This document shows positions 42,584 to 51,388 of a stretch of DNA of 64,000 bases, one piece after another. Numbering within the stretch: the first letter of the stretch is position 1; each line of letters starts with the position of its first letter. Source of the stretch: Rhabdonatronobacter sediminivivens (GTDB taxonomy: Bacteria; Pseudomonadota; Alphaproteobacteria; Rhodobacterales; Rhodobacteraceae); NCBI RefSeq assembly GCF_013415485.1, contig NZ_JACBXS010000010.1, positions 48,126-112,125 of the forward strand, written 5' to 3'. The translations under genes were made by a program, and so were the position numbers. Under the pieces are notes generated by a model. That model did no database searches. It was not told where the DNA came from and was given only the letters and a program-made list of their open reading frames with translations.

Positions 42584-43282
42584 ATGTCCGACACCGATCC
42601 CGAAGACAGACCTGACCACAACGCCGCCCCGGTGCTGCCGCTTCCCGGGCTCGTCTGGGCCATGCTGCTGGCGCTGGCCGGGACCGAGGCCGCCTTCTGG
42701 GCCGCCGCACAGGGCCTCATTGGCGGGCCCGCGGGCACGGGCTGGCGGCTGATCGCGGTCGAGCGCTTCGGCTTCGCCGCCGCCGTGCAGACCTGGATGA
42801 TCGACAGCCGCCAGTTCCCGCCCGAACATATGCTGCGCTACCTCAGCTACCCGCTGGTCCATGCCGGGGCGCTGCATGCGTTGCTGTCGATGGCCTTCAT
42901 CGCCGCACTTGGCAAATCCACCGCCGCCAGCCACGGCCAGGGCGCGCTGGCGGTGCTGCTTGTGGTTCCGGGCGCTCTGGGTGCAGCGGTCTTCGGCCTG
43001 CTGACCAGCGGCCAGGGCTGGCTTCTGGGCGCAACCCCGGCCGTGCTGGCGCTGGTCGGTGCCTGGGGCTGGACGCAGTGGCAAGACCCCCGGAAACCCC
43101 ACCGCGCCACCCTTGGCCTGATCGGCGGCTTCCTGATCGCGCGCCTCGCCTTCGGTCTGCTGATCGAACCGACCGATATCTGGATCGCCGATCTCACCGC
43201 CTTCGCCCTCGGCGCCGCAATGGCACCGGCCCTCGCCCCCGGCGCCGCGCGCCGCGCCCTCCACCGCCTCAGACAGCGCTGA
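42584..43282 (+). CDS. Rhomboid-fold membrane protein, probably catalytically inactive
   Basis: A 232-residue protein with six membrane helices arranged as in bacterial rhomboids: the L1-like loop, then VHAGALHALLSMAFIAALG (normally HxxxxHxxxN; here the Asn is Ser), then WLLGATPAVLALVGAWGW in the position of the GxSG serine motif and IADLTAFALGAAM in the position of the catalytic-histidine helix (normally AHLGG). The nucleophile serine is thus threonine and the histidine aspartate, so proteolysis is unlikely and a pseudoprotease (iRhom/derlin-like) role is more plausible. The ATG at 42584 starts shortly after trpS on the other strand. Confidence 0.8.
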   Translation: MSDTDPEDRPDHNAAPVLPLPGLVWAMLLALAGTEAAFWAAAQGLIGGPAGTGWRLIAVERFGFAAAVQTWMIDSRQFPPEHMLRYLSYPLVHAGALHALLSMAFIAALGKSTAASHGQGALAVLLVVPGALGAAVFGLLTSGQGWLLGATPAVLALVGAWGWTQWQDPRKPHRATLGLIGGFLIARLAFGLLIEPTDIWIADLTAFALGAAMAPALAPGAARRALHRLRQR

Positions 43283-43305
43283 GCCGCCGCCTCACCTTGC
43301 CGGGA

Positions 43306-43355
43306 ACCCCCAGGGGGTGAATGCGCGTTTCGCGCAGAGGGGGCAGAATGCCCCC
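43306..43355. repeat. Cluster of three short hairpins between convergent genes
   Basis: Three back-to-back palindromes lie between the rhomboid-fold gene and the minus-strand dehydrogenase: ACCCCC-A-GGGGGT (43306-43318), TGCGCG-TTT-CGCGCA (43322-43336) and GGGGGCA-GAA-TGCCCCC (43339-43355). None is followed by a T-tract, but together they could stop or stabilise the two converging transcripts. Confidence 0.5.
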
Positions 43356-43410
43356 TGAAACCCGCACGCAGTGCCAGAAGGCGTGCGCGCGGCACGCGCG
43401 CTCCATCAGG

Positions 43411-44286
43411 TCACCCGTCGAACCGCCGCAAGCGCCGGATCAGGCTCGATGTGTCCCAGCGCCCGCCGCCCATGGCCTGAACCTCCTTGTAGAACTGGTC
43501 CACCAGCGCGGTCACAGGCAGCGCGGCACCGACCTCATCGGCCGCCTCCAGGCAGATGCCCAGATCCTTGCGCATCCAGTCCACGGCAAACCCATGGTCG
43601 AACGCATCATCCAGCATGGTGCCATGACGGTTGGCCATCTGCCACGAACCAGCCGCACCCTGCGAAATCACCTCGATCACCGCGCGCCCGTCCATCCCGG
43701 CCTTCTCGCCGAAATGCAGCGCCTCGGACAGGCCCTGCACCAGCCCGGCAATGGCGATCTGGTTCATCATCTTGGCAATCTGCCCCGCGCCGCTCTCGCC
43801 CAGCCGCCGACAGACCCGCGCATAGGCGGCGATCACCGGCTCGGCCCGGTCATAATCCGTCTGCGCGCCCCCGCACATCACCGACAGCACGCCGTTTTCC
43901 GCCCCCGCCTGCCCGCCCGAGACCGGCGCATCCACAAAGCCGATACCCGCCGCGCGGGCCTGCGCCTCCAGCTCACGCGTGACCTTGGCCGACACCGTGG
44001 TGTGATCCACGAACACCGTCCCCGGCGCCATCACCCCAAAGGCCCCACCTTCGCCCACGCAGACCGCGCGCAGATCGTCGTCATTGCCCACGCAGGCCAT
44101 CACGAACTCGGCCCCGGCTGCGGCCGCCGCCGGGGTCGGACCCATTGCCCCGCCATGACGGGCCACCCAGGCCTCGGCCTTGGCGGCGGTGCGGTTGTAG
44201 ACGGTCACCTCATGCCCGGCCTTCGCCAGATGCCCGGCCATCGGCCCGCCCATCACCCCCAGTCCCAGAAACGTGACTTTTGCCAT
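43411..44286 (-). CDS. 3-hydroxyisobutyrate dehydrogenase-family NAD(P) enzyme
   Basis: A 291-residue beta-hydroxyacid dehydrogenase. The Rossmann loop is FLGLGVMGGPMAGHLAKAGHEVTVYNRT at the N-terminus; FVDAPVSGGQAGAENGVLSVMCGG is the substrate-binding signature near residue 115 and K171 in GAGQIAKMMNQIAIAG the catalytic lysine. The C-terminal helical domain contains KDLGICLEAA. It could act on 3-hydroxyisobutyrate, tartronate semialdehyde or a related acid; the sequence does not decide. The ATG at 44286 follows GGAGG; an in-frame extension upstream overlaps the divergent acylase gene's leader. Confidence 0.88.
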   Translation of the reverse strand: MAKVTFLGLGVMGGPMAGHLAKAGHEVTVYNRTAAKAEAWVARHGGAMGPTPAAAAAGAEFVMACVGNDDDLRAVCVGEGGAFGVMAPGTVFVDHTTVSAKVTRELEAQARAAGIGFVDAPVSGGQAGAENGVLSVMCGGAQTDYDRAEPVIAAYARVCRRLGESGAGQIAKMMNQIAIAGLVQGLSEALHFGEKAGMDGRAVIEVISQGAAGSWQMANRHGTMLDDAFDHGFAVDWMRKDLGICLEAADEVGAALPVTALVDQFYKEVQAMGGGRWDTSSLIRRLRRFDG

Positions 44287-44396
44287 TCCGGCCTCCCATG
44301 TCATACGCTGCGATTGCGCTTTGCGCTGTGGCGGCATACGAACCCGGCAACGCGTATTCGTCAACCGCGAAACCCCACCGGGCAGGACAGGCAGGC

Positions 44397-46856
44397 ATGT
44401 TCACCTTCTTTCGCTGGCTGCTACGCATCTTCACCGCGCTGGCGATTCTGGCGGTGATCGGCGTCGGCTTGAGCTATTTCTTCCTCTCGCGGTCGCTGCC
44501 GGATTACAACGCGCGGCTGACGGTCCCGGGGCTGGAGGCCCCGGTCGAGATCGTGCGCAACACCCATAACGTGCCCCATATCTTCGGCGAGAGTGACGAG
44601 GACGTGTTCTTCGGTCTGGGCTTTGCCCATGCGCAGGATCGGCTGTGGCAGATGATGCTGCTGCGCCGCACCGCCCAGGGACGGCTGTCCGAGGTCTTTG
44701 GCCCCCGCACCCTGCGCACCGATGAGTTGATGCGCCGCCTTGACATCTATCCGCTGGCCCAGCGCGCGGTCACCGCGCAGGACGCCGAAACCCGCGCCGC
44801 GCTGGAGGCCTATTCCCGCGGGATCAATGCCTGGGTGCAGGCCGTGAACGAGGGCGCGCGCGGACGCGGCGCGCCCGAATTCTTCCTGTTCCCCGGCGAG
44901 TTGCCGCTCTGGCAGCCTGCGGATTCGCTGGCCGTCATGAAGGTGATGGCGGTGCAGCTTTCGGACCAGATCCAGCGCGAGGTGCAGCGCGCGCGGACCT
45001 CGCTGCTGGTAGACCCCGAACGCCTGCGCGATCTGTTGCCCGATGCGCCGGGCCGCGGCGTGGCGGCATTGCCGGATTACGCCACCCTCATGCCCGGGGT
45101 CCGCCCGTCCCGTGACCCGCTGCGTTTTGCGGGCGGGGCGCTCTCGCCCATCCGCGATGTGGGCATGGCCGGGGCGTCGAACGCCTTTGCCGCCGCACCG
45201 TCACGCTCGGCCGCCGGGGGGACGCTGCTGGCCAATGATCCGCATCTGGGGCTGACGGCGCCCTCCTCCATGTATCTGGCCCGGCTGGAGTTGTCTTCGG
45301 GCGGGGTGATCGGGGCCACGATTCCGGGGATTCCGGCGGTGCTGATGGGCCGGTCGGATCATCTGGGCTGGGGGCTGACCTCATCCTACATGGATGATCT
45401 GGACGTGTTCATCGAACGGCTGGACCCGGAAGATCCCCAACGCTACCGCACCCCCGAGGGCTGGGCCGAATTCGAGACCCGCCGCTCGATCATCCGCGTC
45501 AAGGATGATGCGCCCATGACCCTGACCCTGCGCTGGAGCGAGAACGGCCCCATCCTGCCCGGTGCGCATTATGAGCTGGGCAGCGTCACCCCTCCGGGCC
45601 ATGTGGCCGCCATCGCCTGGACCATGCTGCAAGAGGACAACACATCGATGACCGGGGCCATGCGGCTGATGCGCGCCCGCAGCATCGACGAGGCCTTGAA
45701 GGCGGGCGAACTGGTCACCGCACCGTCGCAGAACCTGATGCTGGTGGACAATGACCGCATCGCCATGCAGACCTTGGGCCGGATGCCCCGGCGCGATGCC
45801 GACCACCTGACCGAAGGGCGGATGCCCGCCGCCGGATGGGTGGCCGAAAACCGCTGGCGCGGCACGCTGCCCTACAGCGCCAACCCGCGCTTCGTGGAAC
45901 CCGCAGGCGGCATCCTGGGCAACACCAACAACAAGATCCTGGACCGCCCCTTTCCGCTGCATGTCAGCCATGACTGGGGCGACACCCAGCGCATCAACCG
46001 CTGGCTGCGCCTGATGGGCATGCGTGAGGTCCACACCCGCGACAGTTTCATCGAAGCGCAGCTGGACACCGTCAGCCAGGCCGCGCGCACGCTTCTGCCG
46101 CTGGTGGCCGCCGATCTGTGGTTTTCCGGCGAGGCCGCGCCCACCGGCACCCGCGCGCATCTGCGCCAACAGGCGCTGAACCTGCTGGCCGACTGGAACG
46201 GCGAGATGAACGAGCATCTGCCCGAACCCCTGATCTATGCCGCCTGGATGCGCGAATTGCAGTATCGGCTGATCCGCGACCGGCTGGGCCCCATGGCGGC
46301 GAATTTCCGGCGGCTGGAGCCGGTGTTCATCGAACGCGTGTTCTCGGACACCGAGGGCGCTTCGGAATGGTGCAACATCGTGCAGTCCTCGCAGCGCGAA
46401 AGCTGCACCGAGATCGCGCAGATGGCGCTTGATGGCGCGCTGGTCTGGCTGTCGGAACGCTACGGCCCCAACCCGGAAAGCTGGCGCTGGGGCGATGCCC
46501 ACACCGCCACCCACCGCCATTCCGTTCTGGGAGAGGTTCCGGGGCTGGGCTTCTTCGTCAATATCCGCCAGTCCACCAGCGGCGGCGATCACACGCTGAT
46601 GCGGGGCCAGACCTCGGGGCAGGATCCGGACCCGTTCGCCAATGTGCATGGCGCGGTCTATCGCGGGGTCTATGATTTCGCCGATCCTGACAGTTCGGTC
46701 TTCATCATCTCCACCGGGCAGTCAGGGCATCCGCTCAGCCGCCATTACGATGATCTGGGCGACCTGTGGCGGCGGGGCGAATACATCCCCATGTCGCTGG
46801 ACCCGGACCTGGCCCGGGGCGGGGCCGTCGGCATCTCCCGGCTGGAGCCGCGCTGA
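44397..46856 (+). CDS. Penicillin acylase-family Ntn-hydrolase
   Basis: An 819-residue amidase precursor. An N-terminal membrane anchor or uncleaved signal (LLRIFTALAILAVIGVGLSYFFLSR) leads to the alpha chain (VEIVRNTHNVPHIFGESDEDVFFGLGFAHAQDRLWQM). Autoproteolysis should expose the nucleophile serine in VGMAGASNAFAAAPS (about residue 260), after which the beta chain has GGTLLANDPHLGLTAPSSMYLARL and the oxyanion asparagine in GNTNNKI. Relatives cleave N-acyl-homoserine lactones, penicillins or other N-acyl compounds, so a quorum-quenching role is possible but not shown. The start at 44397 gives the membrane segment at the N-terminus. Confidence 0.92.
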   Translation: MFTFFRWLLRIFTALAILAVIGVGLSYFFLSRSLPDYNARLTVPGLEAPVEIVRNTHNVPHIFGESDEDVFFGLGFAHAQDRLWQMMLLRRTAQGRLSEVFGPRTLRTDELMRRLDIYPLAQRAVTAQDAETRAALEAYSRGINAWVQAVNEGARGRGAPEFFLFPGELPLWQPADSLAVMKVMAVQLSDQIQREVQRARTSLLVDPERLRDLLPDAPGRGVAALPDYATLMPGVRPSRDPLRFAGGALSPIRDVGMAGASNAFAAAPSRSAAGGTLLANDPHLGLTAPSSMYLARLELSSGGVIGATIPGIPAVLMGRSDHLGWGLTSSYMDDLDVFIERLDPEDPQRYRTPEGWAEFETRRSIIRVKDDAPMTLTLRWSENGPILPGAHYELGSVTPPGHVAAIAWTMLQEDNTSMTGAMRLMRARSIDEALKAGELVTAPSQNLMLVDNDRIAMQTLGRMPRRDADHLTEGRMPAAGWVAENRWRGTLPYSANPRFVEPAGGILGNTNNKILDRPFPLHVSHDWGDTQRINRWLRLMGMREVHTRDSFIEAQLDTVSQAARTLLPLVAADLWFSGEAAPTGTRAHLRQQALNLLADWNGEMNEHLPEPLIYAAWMRELQYRLIRDRLGPMAANFRRLEPVFIERVFSDTEGASEWCNIVQSSQRESCTEIAQMALDGALVWLSERYGPNPESWRWGDAHTATHRHSVLGEVPGLGFFVNIRQSTSGGDHTLMRGQTSGQDPDPFANVHGAVYRGVYDFADPDSSVFIISTGQSGHPLSRHYDDLGDLWRRGEYIPMSLDPDLARGGAVGISRLEPR

Positions 46857-46920
46857 CGCAAGCCACCCCGGAACGCCCGCGGCCATCGGGCCGCCGCCGG
46901 TGGCGGATCTTGCGCAGTGA

Positions 46921-47331
46921 TCACCCCTTCGGCGCAGTGCCGCGCCCGGGTTGCTCCGCGTCCAGGTCGATCCGGTCCGTGATCTCGGGCGCCAGAAGCC
47001 CCGCATGCAGGGCCAGGAGGATCAGCTTGGCATCCAGCGAATCGCCCGCGTCCAGCGCGGCCTCCAGCCGGGCCTCGGTGCGGTCGGCGGCGTCTTCGCC
47101 ACTGGTTTCGGCAAATTGCACATGCCCCAGGACGCAATAGGCCAGCAATTCGGCTGCCTGGGCAAAGGCCCTGTCCCGGGGCAGCTGCGGCGCGTGTTTG
47201 CGCGTCAGCTTGATCACGGTCAGCTTCACCGCCTCGGGGATCAGGATCGGATGCAGGCCCGCCGCGCGCAGCGAATCGTGCAGCGCCTGCATGGTGGCCG
47301 AACGGCCCAGCATGTCAAAAAGCCGAAACAT
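46921..47331 (-). CDS. Conserved hypothetical protein, small and helical
   Basis: A 136-residue acidic/alanine-rich protein with no recognised domain. It starts MFRLFDMLGRSATMQALHDSLRAAGLHPILIPEAVKLTVIKL and is largely helical by composition, with EARLEAALDAGDSLDAKLILLALHAGLLAPEIT near the C-terminus and no signal peptide or membrane span. I do not know its role. It is convergent with the acylase gene (64 bp) and precedes nothing on its own strand. The longer frame back to 47418 lacks coding character, so the ATG at 47331 is preferred, although its ribosome site is weak. Confidence 0.6.
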   Translation of the reverse strand: MFRLFDMLGRSATMQALHDSLRAAGLHPILIPEAVKLTVIKLTRKHAPQLPRDRAFAQAAELLAYCVLGHVQFAETSGEDAADRTEARLEAALDAGDSLDAKLILLALHAGLLAPEITDRIDLDAEQPGRGTAPKG

Positions 47332-47448
47332 GGACAGGGGTGTAGCATGTCCCCGGCGGCGCTCCATCCGAAAACGGGCTGCGCCCCCGGGAATGTTCCC
47401 CCCGGGGGCGCCTGCCATGGCATCGGCACCGGTGTCGCCGCGTGCCCG

Positions 47449-48591
47449 TCAGGCAGCGGCGAGGCGTTTGTTAGGGTCGTAGAAAGGCCGCTCGACCACC
47501 GTGGCGTGGCTGGCGCCCCTATGGGTCATGACCTCCAGCCGGGTGCCAGGTTCGGCATGATCGATCGCAACCATGGCCAGCGCGATATTGCGCTCCAGCC
47601 GCGGCGAATAGACCGCCGAGGTGACCCTGCCCACCGCGCCAGCGTCCGAATGGATGGTCCAGAAGGTCGTGTTCGGTCCCTCCAACGGCGCGCTGTCGAT
47701 GATCAGCCCCACCTGCTTGCGGCTGACCCCCGCATCCCGGATGCGGCGCAGCGCGGCCTTGCCGATGAAATCGCCATCCATCTCCAGGTCCACCAGCCGG
47801 TCCAGGCCCAGTTCGAACGGGTTGGTGTGGATATCGGCATCCGCGTGATAGGACAGCATCCCCCCTTCGATCCGCCGGATGGTCGAGGTATGGCCCGGCT
47901 TCAGCCCCAGCGGCACGCCCACGGCCATGATCCGCTCCCACAGCGCATCGCCGCGGCTGCCGTCCCGCAGATACAGCTCATAGCCCAGCTCCGACGACCA
48001 GCCGGTGCGCGAGATGATCAGCGGGATGCCGTCCAGCTCGGCCTCGCGCCACCAGAAGTAGCGCAGGTCCATGATGCTGTCGCCAACGAGCGCGCGCATG
48101 ATCTCGCCCGATTTCGGACCCTGAAGCTGCAGCGGCGAGACATCGGGTTCACGGATGGTCACATCCATCCCGGAATGCACCGCAACGCCCTGCGCCCAGA
48201 GCAGGATGTCGCTATCGGCCAGCGACAGCCAGAAATGGTTTTCATCCAGCTTCAGCAGGATGGGGTCATTGAGGATGCCGCCCTCGGCATTGGTGATCAG
48301 CACATATTTGCACTGCCCCACCTTCATCTTCGACAGGTTGCGCGGGGTCAGCATCTGGGTGAAGCGCGCCGCATCGGGGCCGGTGATCTCGACCTGCCGT
48401 TCCACGGCCACGTCGCACAGGATCGCCGCGTTGATCAGGTTCCAGAAATTCGCCTCCGGGTCGCCGAAATCGCGTGGAATATACATGTGGTTGTAGACCG
48501 AAAACCCCTGTGCCCCCCAACGCACCGTGGCGTCGAAATAGGGCGATTTGCGGATCTGGGTGCCGAAGCCGAAATCTTGCAGATCTGTCAT
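47449..48591 (-). CDS. GcvT-family aminomethyl/methyltransferase, DmdA-like
   Basis: A 380-residue tetrahydrofolate-dependent transferase of the GcvT/DmdA superfamily. It opens with a DmdA-like FSVYNHMYIPRDFGDPEANFW, then CDVAVERQVEITGPDAARFTQMLTPRNLSKMKVGQC (the fold's first THF-facing region), DSDILLWAQGVAV, EPDVSPLQLQGPKSGEIM and RTGWSSELGYELYL near residue 215. These echo dimethylsulfoniopropionate demethylase rather than the glycine-cleavage T-protein, but methyl-group donors such as DMSP, glycine betaine or methoxy compounds cannot be separated by eye. The neighbouring lrp gene is a candidate regulator. Confidence 0.75.
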   Translation of the reverse strand: MTDLQDFGFGTQIRKSPYFDATVRWGAQGFSVYNHMYIPRDFGDPEANFWNLINAAILCDVAVERQVEITGPDAARFTQMLTPRNLSKMKVGQCKYVLITNAEGGILNDPILLKLDENHFWLSLADSDILLWAQGVAVHSGMDVTIREPDVSPLQLQGPKSGEIMRALVGDSIMDLRYFWWREAELDGIPLIISRTGWSSELGYELYLRDGSRGDALWERIMAVGVPLGLKPGHTSTIRRIEGGMLSYHADADIHTNPFELGLDRLVDLEMDGDFIGKAALRRIRDAGVSRKQVGLIIDSAPLEGPNTTFWTIHSDAGAVGRVTSAVYSPRLERNIALAMVAIDHAEPGTRLEVMTHRGASHATVVERPFYDPNKRLAAA

Positions 48592-48693
48592 GGTATCCTC
48601 CCGTTTACTGGCGCAGGCCCGGGTGTGGGCGGCGCCGCGTCCCTGATTCCGATGTAAGGATTTTCACGCCTGGATTAAGCCTGAATACCGGGG

Positions 48694-48721
48694 GCAAAAG
48701 GGACCGTTCAGGCCCTTTTGC
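48694..48721 (-). terminator. Hairpin after the lrp gene
   Basis: GCAAAAGGG (48694-48702) and CCCTTTTGC (48713-48721) form a perfect 9-bp stem around a 10-base loop, in the gap between lrp and the DmdA-like gene (both minus strand). It lies 32 bases downstream of the lrp stop codon and could end its transcript or lower read-through into the transferase gene. No T-tract follows. Confidence 0.45.
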
Positions 48722-48752
48722 AGGCCCTCGAACGTCCGTTTGGGCGCCGTGA

Positions 48753-49247
48753 TCAGGCGCCCTCGCGCCGGACCAGCCGCGCAAGATTCGGCGGCGCGGA
48801 TTTGACCTGCCGGGTGGTAAAATAGGTGAAATAGCGGTCGATCCCGCTTTCAAGCGAGAGCAGCTCTTCCATCAGGGCCTGAAAGGCGGCCAGATCGGGG
48901 GCGATGACGGTCAGGACATAATCCATGCCGCCGCCCGTGGCGACGCAATGGGTGATCTCATCCTTGCTGTGGACAAGTGCCTCGAAGCGTTCGAAATCGA
49001 CCTTGCGGTGATGGCCCAGCGATACCGTGACCACCACCTGGGTGAGATCGGCCATCCGCTCCAGCGCGATATCGCCGCGATATCCGCGGATGTAGCCCGC
49101 AGCCTTCAGCCGGGTCAGCCGCTCCCAGCACGGGGTGGGGGACAGGTTCACCATCTCGGCCAACTGGGTCTTGCTGAGCTGGCCGTGTTTCTGGACGGCG
49201 CCGAGGATGCGGATATCGGCAGCGTCCAGTCCGGTCTTCTTGCGCAT
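48753..49247 (-). CDS. Lrp/AsnC-family transcriptional regulator
   Basis: A 164-residue regulator. The N-terminal winged helix-turn-helix is DAADIRILGAVQKHGQLSKTQLAEMVNLSPTPCWERLTRLKAAGYI (about residues 8-53), and the C-terminal RAM/ACT-like effector domain contains THCVATGGGMDYVLTVIAPDLAAFQALMEELL with the G-x-x-D-Y-x-L motif that binds amino acids. It lies 160 bp upstream of the DmdA-like gene on the same strand with a hairpin between them, so it is more likely its regulator than a strict operon partner. The ligand is unknown. Confidence 0.9.
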   Translation of the reverse strand: MRKKTGLDAADIRILGAVQKHGQLSKTQLAEMVNLSPTPCWERLTRLKAAGYIRGYRGDIALERMADLTQVVVTVSLGHHRKVDFERFEALVHSKDEITHCVATGGGMDYVLTVIAPDLAAFQALMEELLSLESGIDRYFTYFTTRQVKSAPPNLARLVRREGA

Positions 49248-49429
49248 TGCGGCGGCCCTTCATGCGGCGGGCAGGGCGCATCCGCCCGCACCTGCAGGTC
49301 ATGTCCTGTTGCCTTATGGCGCGCGACAGGGGGCGCTGCGCAGTGCTTTGCGACCAGATTTCGGGCATTACCGAAACGCGCGGGCGGGAGGCAGGGGGGA
49401 CGGGCAGCAGGGGGCCGCCCGCGCCGACC

Positions 49430-51034
49430 TCAGCCCATGGCAAAGGCGCGGATCATGTCATCGCCGAACCGGATCATCAGCGGCTCCGGCATCCCCTGCG
49501 CCCCGGTGCAGGCGCGCAGCAGGCGCTCAGGGGTTTCCGGGCGCTCCACCCGCCAGCCGCAGGCCCGGGCGATGCTTTCCAGATCCGGGGTGAACAGATC
49601 CACGCCCAGCGGCGCCACCTGTGCGGCGGTCATGGCGGATTTGATCTCGCCATAACCAGAGTTGTCATGCAGCAGCAGGATCAGCGGCACGCCGGCTTCG
49701 GTCGCACTGGCCAGTTCCGCCAGGCTGAACTGCAGCCCGCCATCGCCCACCAGCGCCAGCACCGGGCGCTCACCCGCGCCCAGCGCGGCGCCAATGGCAG
49801 CGGGCAGGCCATAGCCCAGCGTGCCGAAGCCGGTGGCCGAATTCCACCAGGCGCGGGGCCGGGCGGGGCTGAAGCCCAGGTTTCCGGCATAGACCAGCTG
49901 GGTGGAATCGCCGACGAAAAGCGCCTCGGGCAGGGCATCGCGCAGGGCGTCCAGCATGGCCAGGGCTTCGCGCATGAAGGGCTCCAGCCCGTTGCGGCCG
50001 CTGCGGGCCTGCGTGGCCCGGGCGGCGCCATCACGCGCGCCGGGCGCGGGGGGCAGCGCGGCCAGAAGCGCATCCGCCGTGGCCGCCGCATCCCCCAGAA
50101 GCGGCAGCGCCGGGGCGGGGCCGCAGGCGATCTGCGCGGGGTCGATATCCACCCGCAGAAACGCGCCTTCGATGGCAAAGCCGCCGTCTTCATACATGTC
50201 GAAATCCGTGGGCCCCAGTTCGCTGCCCAGGGCCAGCACCACATCCGCCCCGGCAACCATCTGCCGGACCGAGCCCGCACTGGGGCTCAGCGGCACTGCC
50301 AGCGGGTCATCCGGCGCCATCAGGCCGCGGGCATTGGTGCTCATGACCACTGGCGCATCCAGCGCGCGAGCCAGCGGCGCCACATCGCCGCGCATGCCGC
50401 CGCCCACCAGGATCACCGGCCGCGCGGCCCCGGCAAGCAGGGCTGCAGCCTGTTGCAGCACATCGGCGGGGGGCAGCGGCGCGGCCAGCGCGGGCGGCGG
50501 TGGCAGCGGCAGGTCCGACGCATCCATCGCCATCACATCGATGGGCAGTTCCAGATGCACCGGCCGTGGCCGGGCGGACGTGAACACGCCCCAGGCCCGC
50601 GTCAGCGCGGGCAGGATCTGATCGGGGTGGCGGATGGTCTGGCTGAAGGCGCTGACATGGGCGCTCAGGCCGCGCTGGTCGGGCATTTCATGCAGCCAGC
50701 CCTGGCCGCTGTCCATCCGCCCCTGCGCATTGACCGCCGAGATCACCAGCATGGGAACGCTGTCGCCATAGGCCTGGCCCATGGCGGTGCTGATATTGGT
50801 CACCCCCGGCCCGGAAATCACGAAGGCCACGCCGGGCTTGCCCGTGGCGCGGGCATAACCGTCGGCCATGAACCCCGCCGCCTGTTCATGCCGGGGGGTG
50901 ATATGGCGGATGCCGGTGCTGCCAAGGCCGCGATAAAGCTCGATCGTATGCACACCCGGAATTCCGAAGACCACCTCCGTGCCCCAGTGTTCCAGCACCT
51001 TGCACAGGTATTCCCCCGCTGTCAGCCGCATCAT
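49430..51034 (-). CDS. ThDP-dependent decarboxylase/synthase (acetolactate synthase-like)
   Basis: A 534-residue ThDP enzyme. The N-terminal Pyr domain has FGIPGVHTIELYRGL and the activating glutamate in TPRHEQAAGFMADGYARATGKPG; the central domain VILVGGGMRGDV; the C-terminal PP domain GDGGLQFSLAELASATEAGVPLILLLHDNSGYGE, the GDG-N ThDP motif. It resembles proteins annotated as 5-guanidino-2-oxopentanoate decarboxylase (AruI, arginine transaminase pathway) more than biosynthetic IlvB, but the assignment is tentative. Start at 51034 (or 51031) follows AGGAG; the same frame remains open upstream only by chance, antisense to xsc. It is divergent from xsc. Confidence 0.8.
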   Translation of the reverse strand: MMRLTAGEYLCKVLEHWGTEVVFGIPGVHTIELYRGLGSTGIRHITPRHEQAAGFMADGYARATGKPGVAFVISGPGVTNISTAMGQAYGDSVPMLVISAVNAQGRMDSGQGWLHEMPDQRGLSAHVSAFSQTIRHPDQILPALTRAWGVFTSARPRPVHLELPIDVMAMDASDLPLPPPPALAAPLPPADVLQQAAALLAGAARPVILVGGGMRGDVAPLARALDAPVVMSTNARGLMAPDDPLAVPLSPSAGSVRQMVAGADVVLALGSELGPTDFDMYEDGGFAIEGAFLRVDIDPAQIACGPAPALPLLGDAAATADALLAALPPAPGARDGAARATQARSGRNGLEPFMREALAMLDALRDALPEALFVGDSTQLVYAGNLGFSPARPRAWWNSATGFGTLGYGLPAAIGAALGAGERPVLALVGDGGLQFSLAELASATEAGVPLILLLHDNSGYGEIKSAMTAAQVAPLGVDLFTPDLESIARACGWRVERPETPERLLRACTGAQGMPEPLMIRFGDDMIRAFAMG

Positions 51035-51388
51035 CCGCTCCTGTTCGCTGCCCCGGCCCCAGGATGAGGCCCGTGCCCATGGGCTTAGAGGGTGCGGATG
51101 CGGCGTGCAACCGGCAGCGTGGCGCCGGAATGGGGGAGGTCGAACAGAACGCCCGCGCGGAATCGCAGCCTGGGGTGCCCATCGGCAGCGGCGGCGCATG
51201 CCGAGCGTATTTCCGGCAAGATGAAGGACCCGGGCAAGAGGGCGTCCAGAGGGCGGGTGACCGGATGGGTCCGGGGATTCTGGCATCATGGATCGGCGGC
51301 ATCTGGCCCTAAACCTGCGCGCTGACGTGACCCATGCTTGATCCCGGGACGGGCCAGAGGCCCCGGGCGCAGGACAAGGAGCCAGCCG
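51035..51388. other. Intergenic region between two divergent ThDP-enzyme genes
   Basis: This 354-base stretch separates the acetolactate-synthase-like gene from xsc. It must contain both promoters, but I recognise no operator, hairpin or small gene. Short frames in it lack coding character. Confidence 0.5.
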
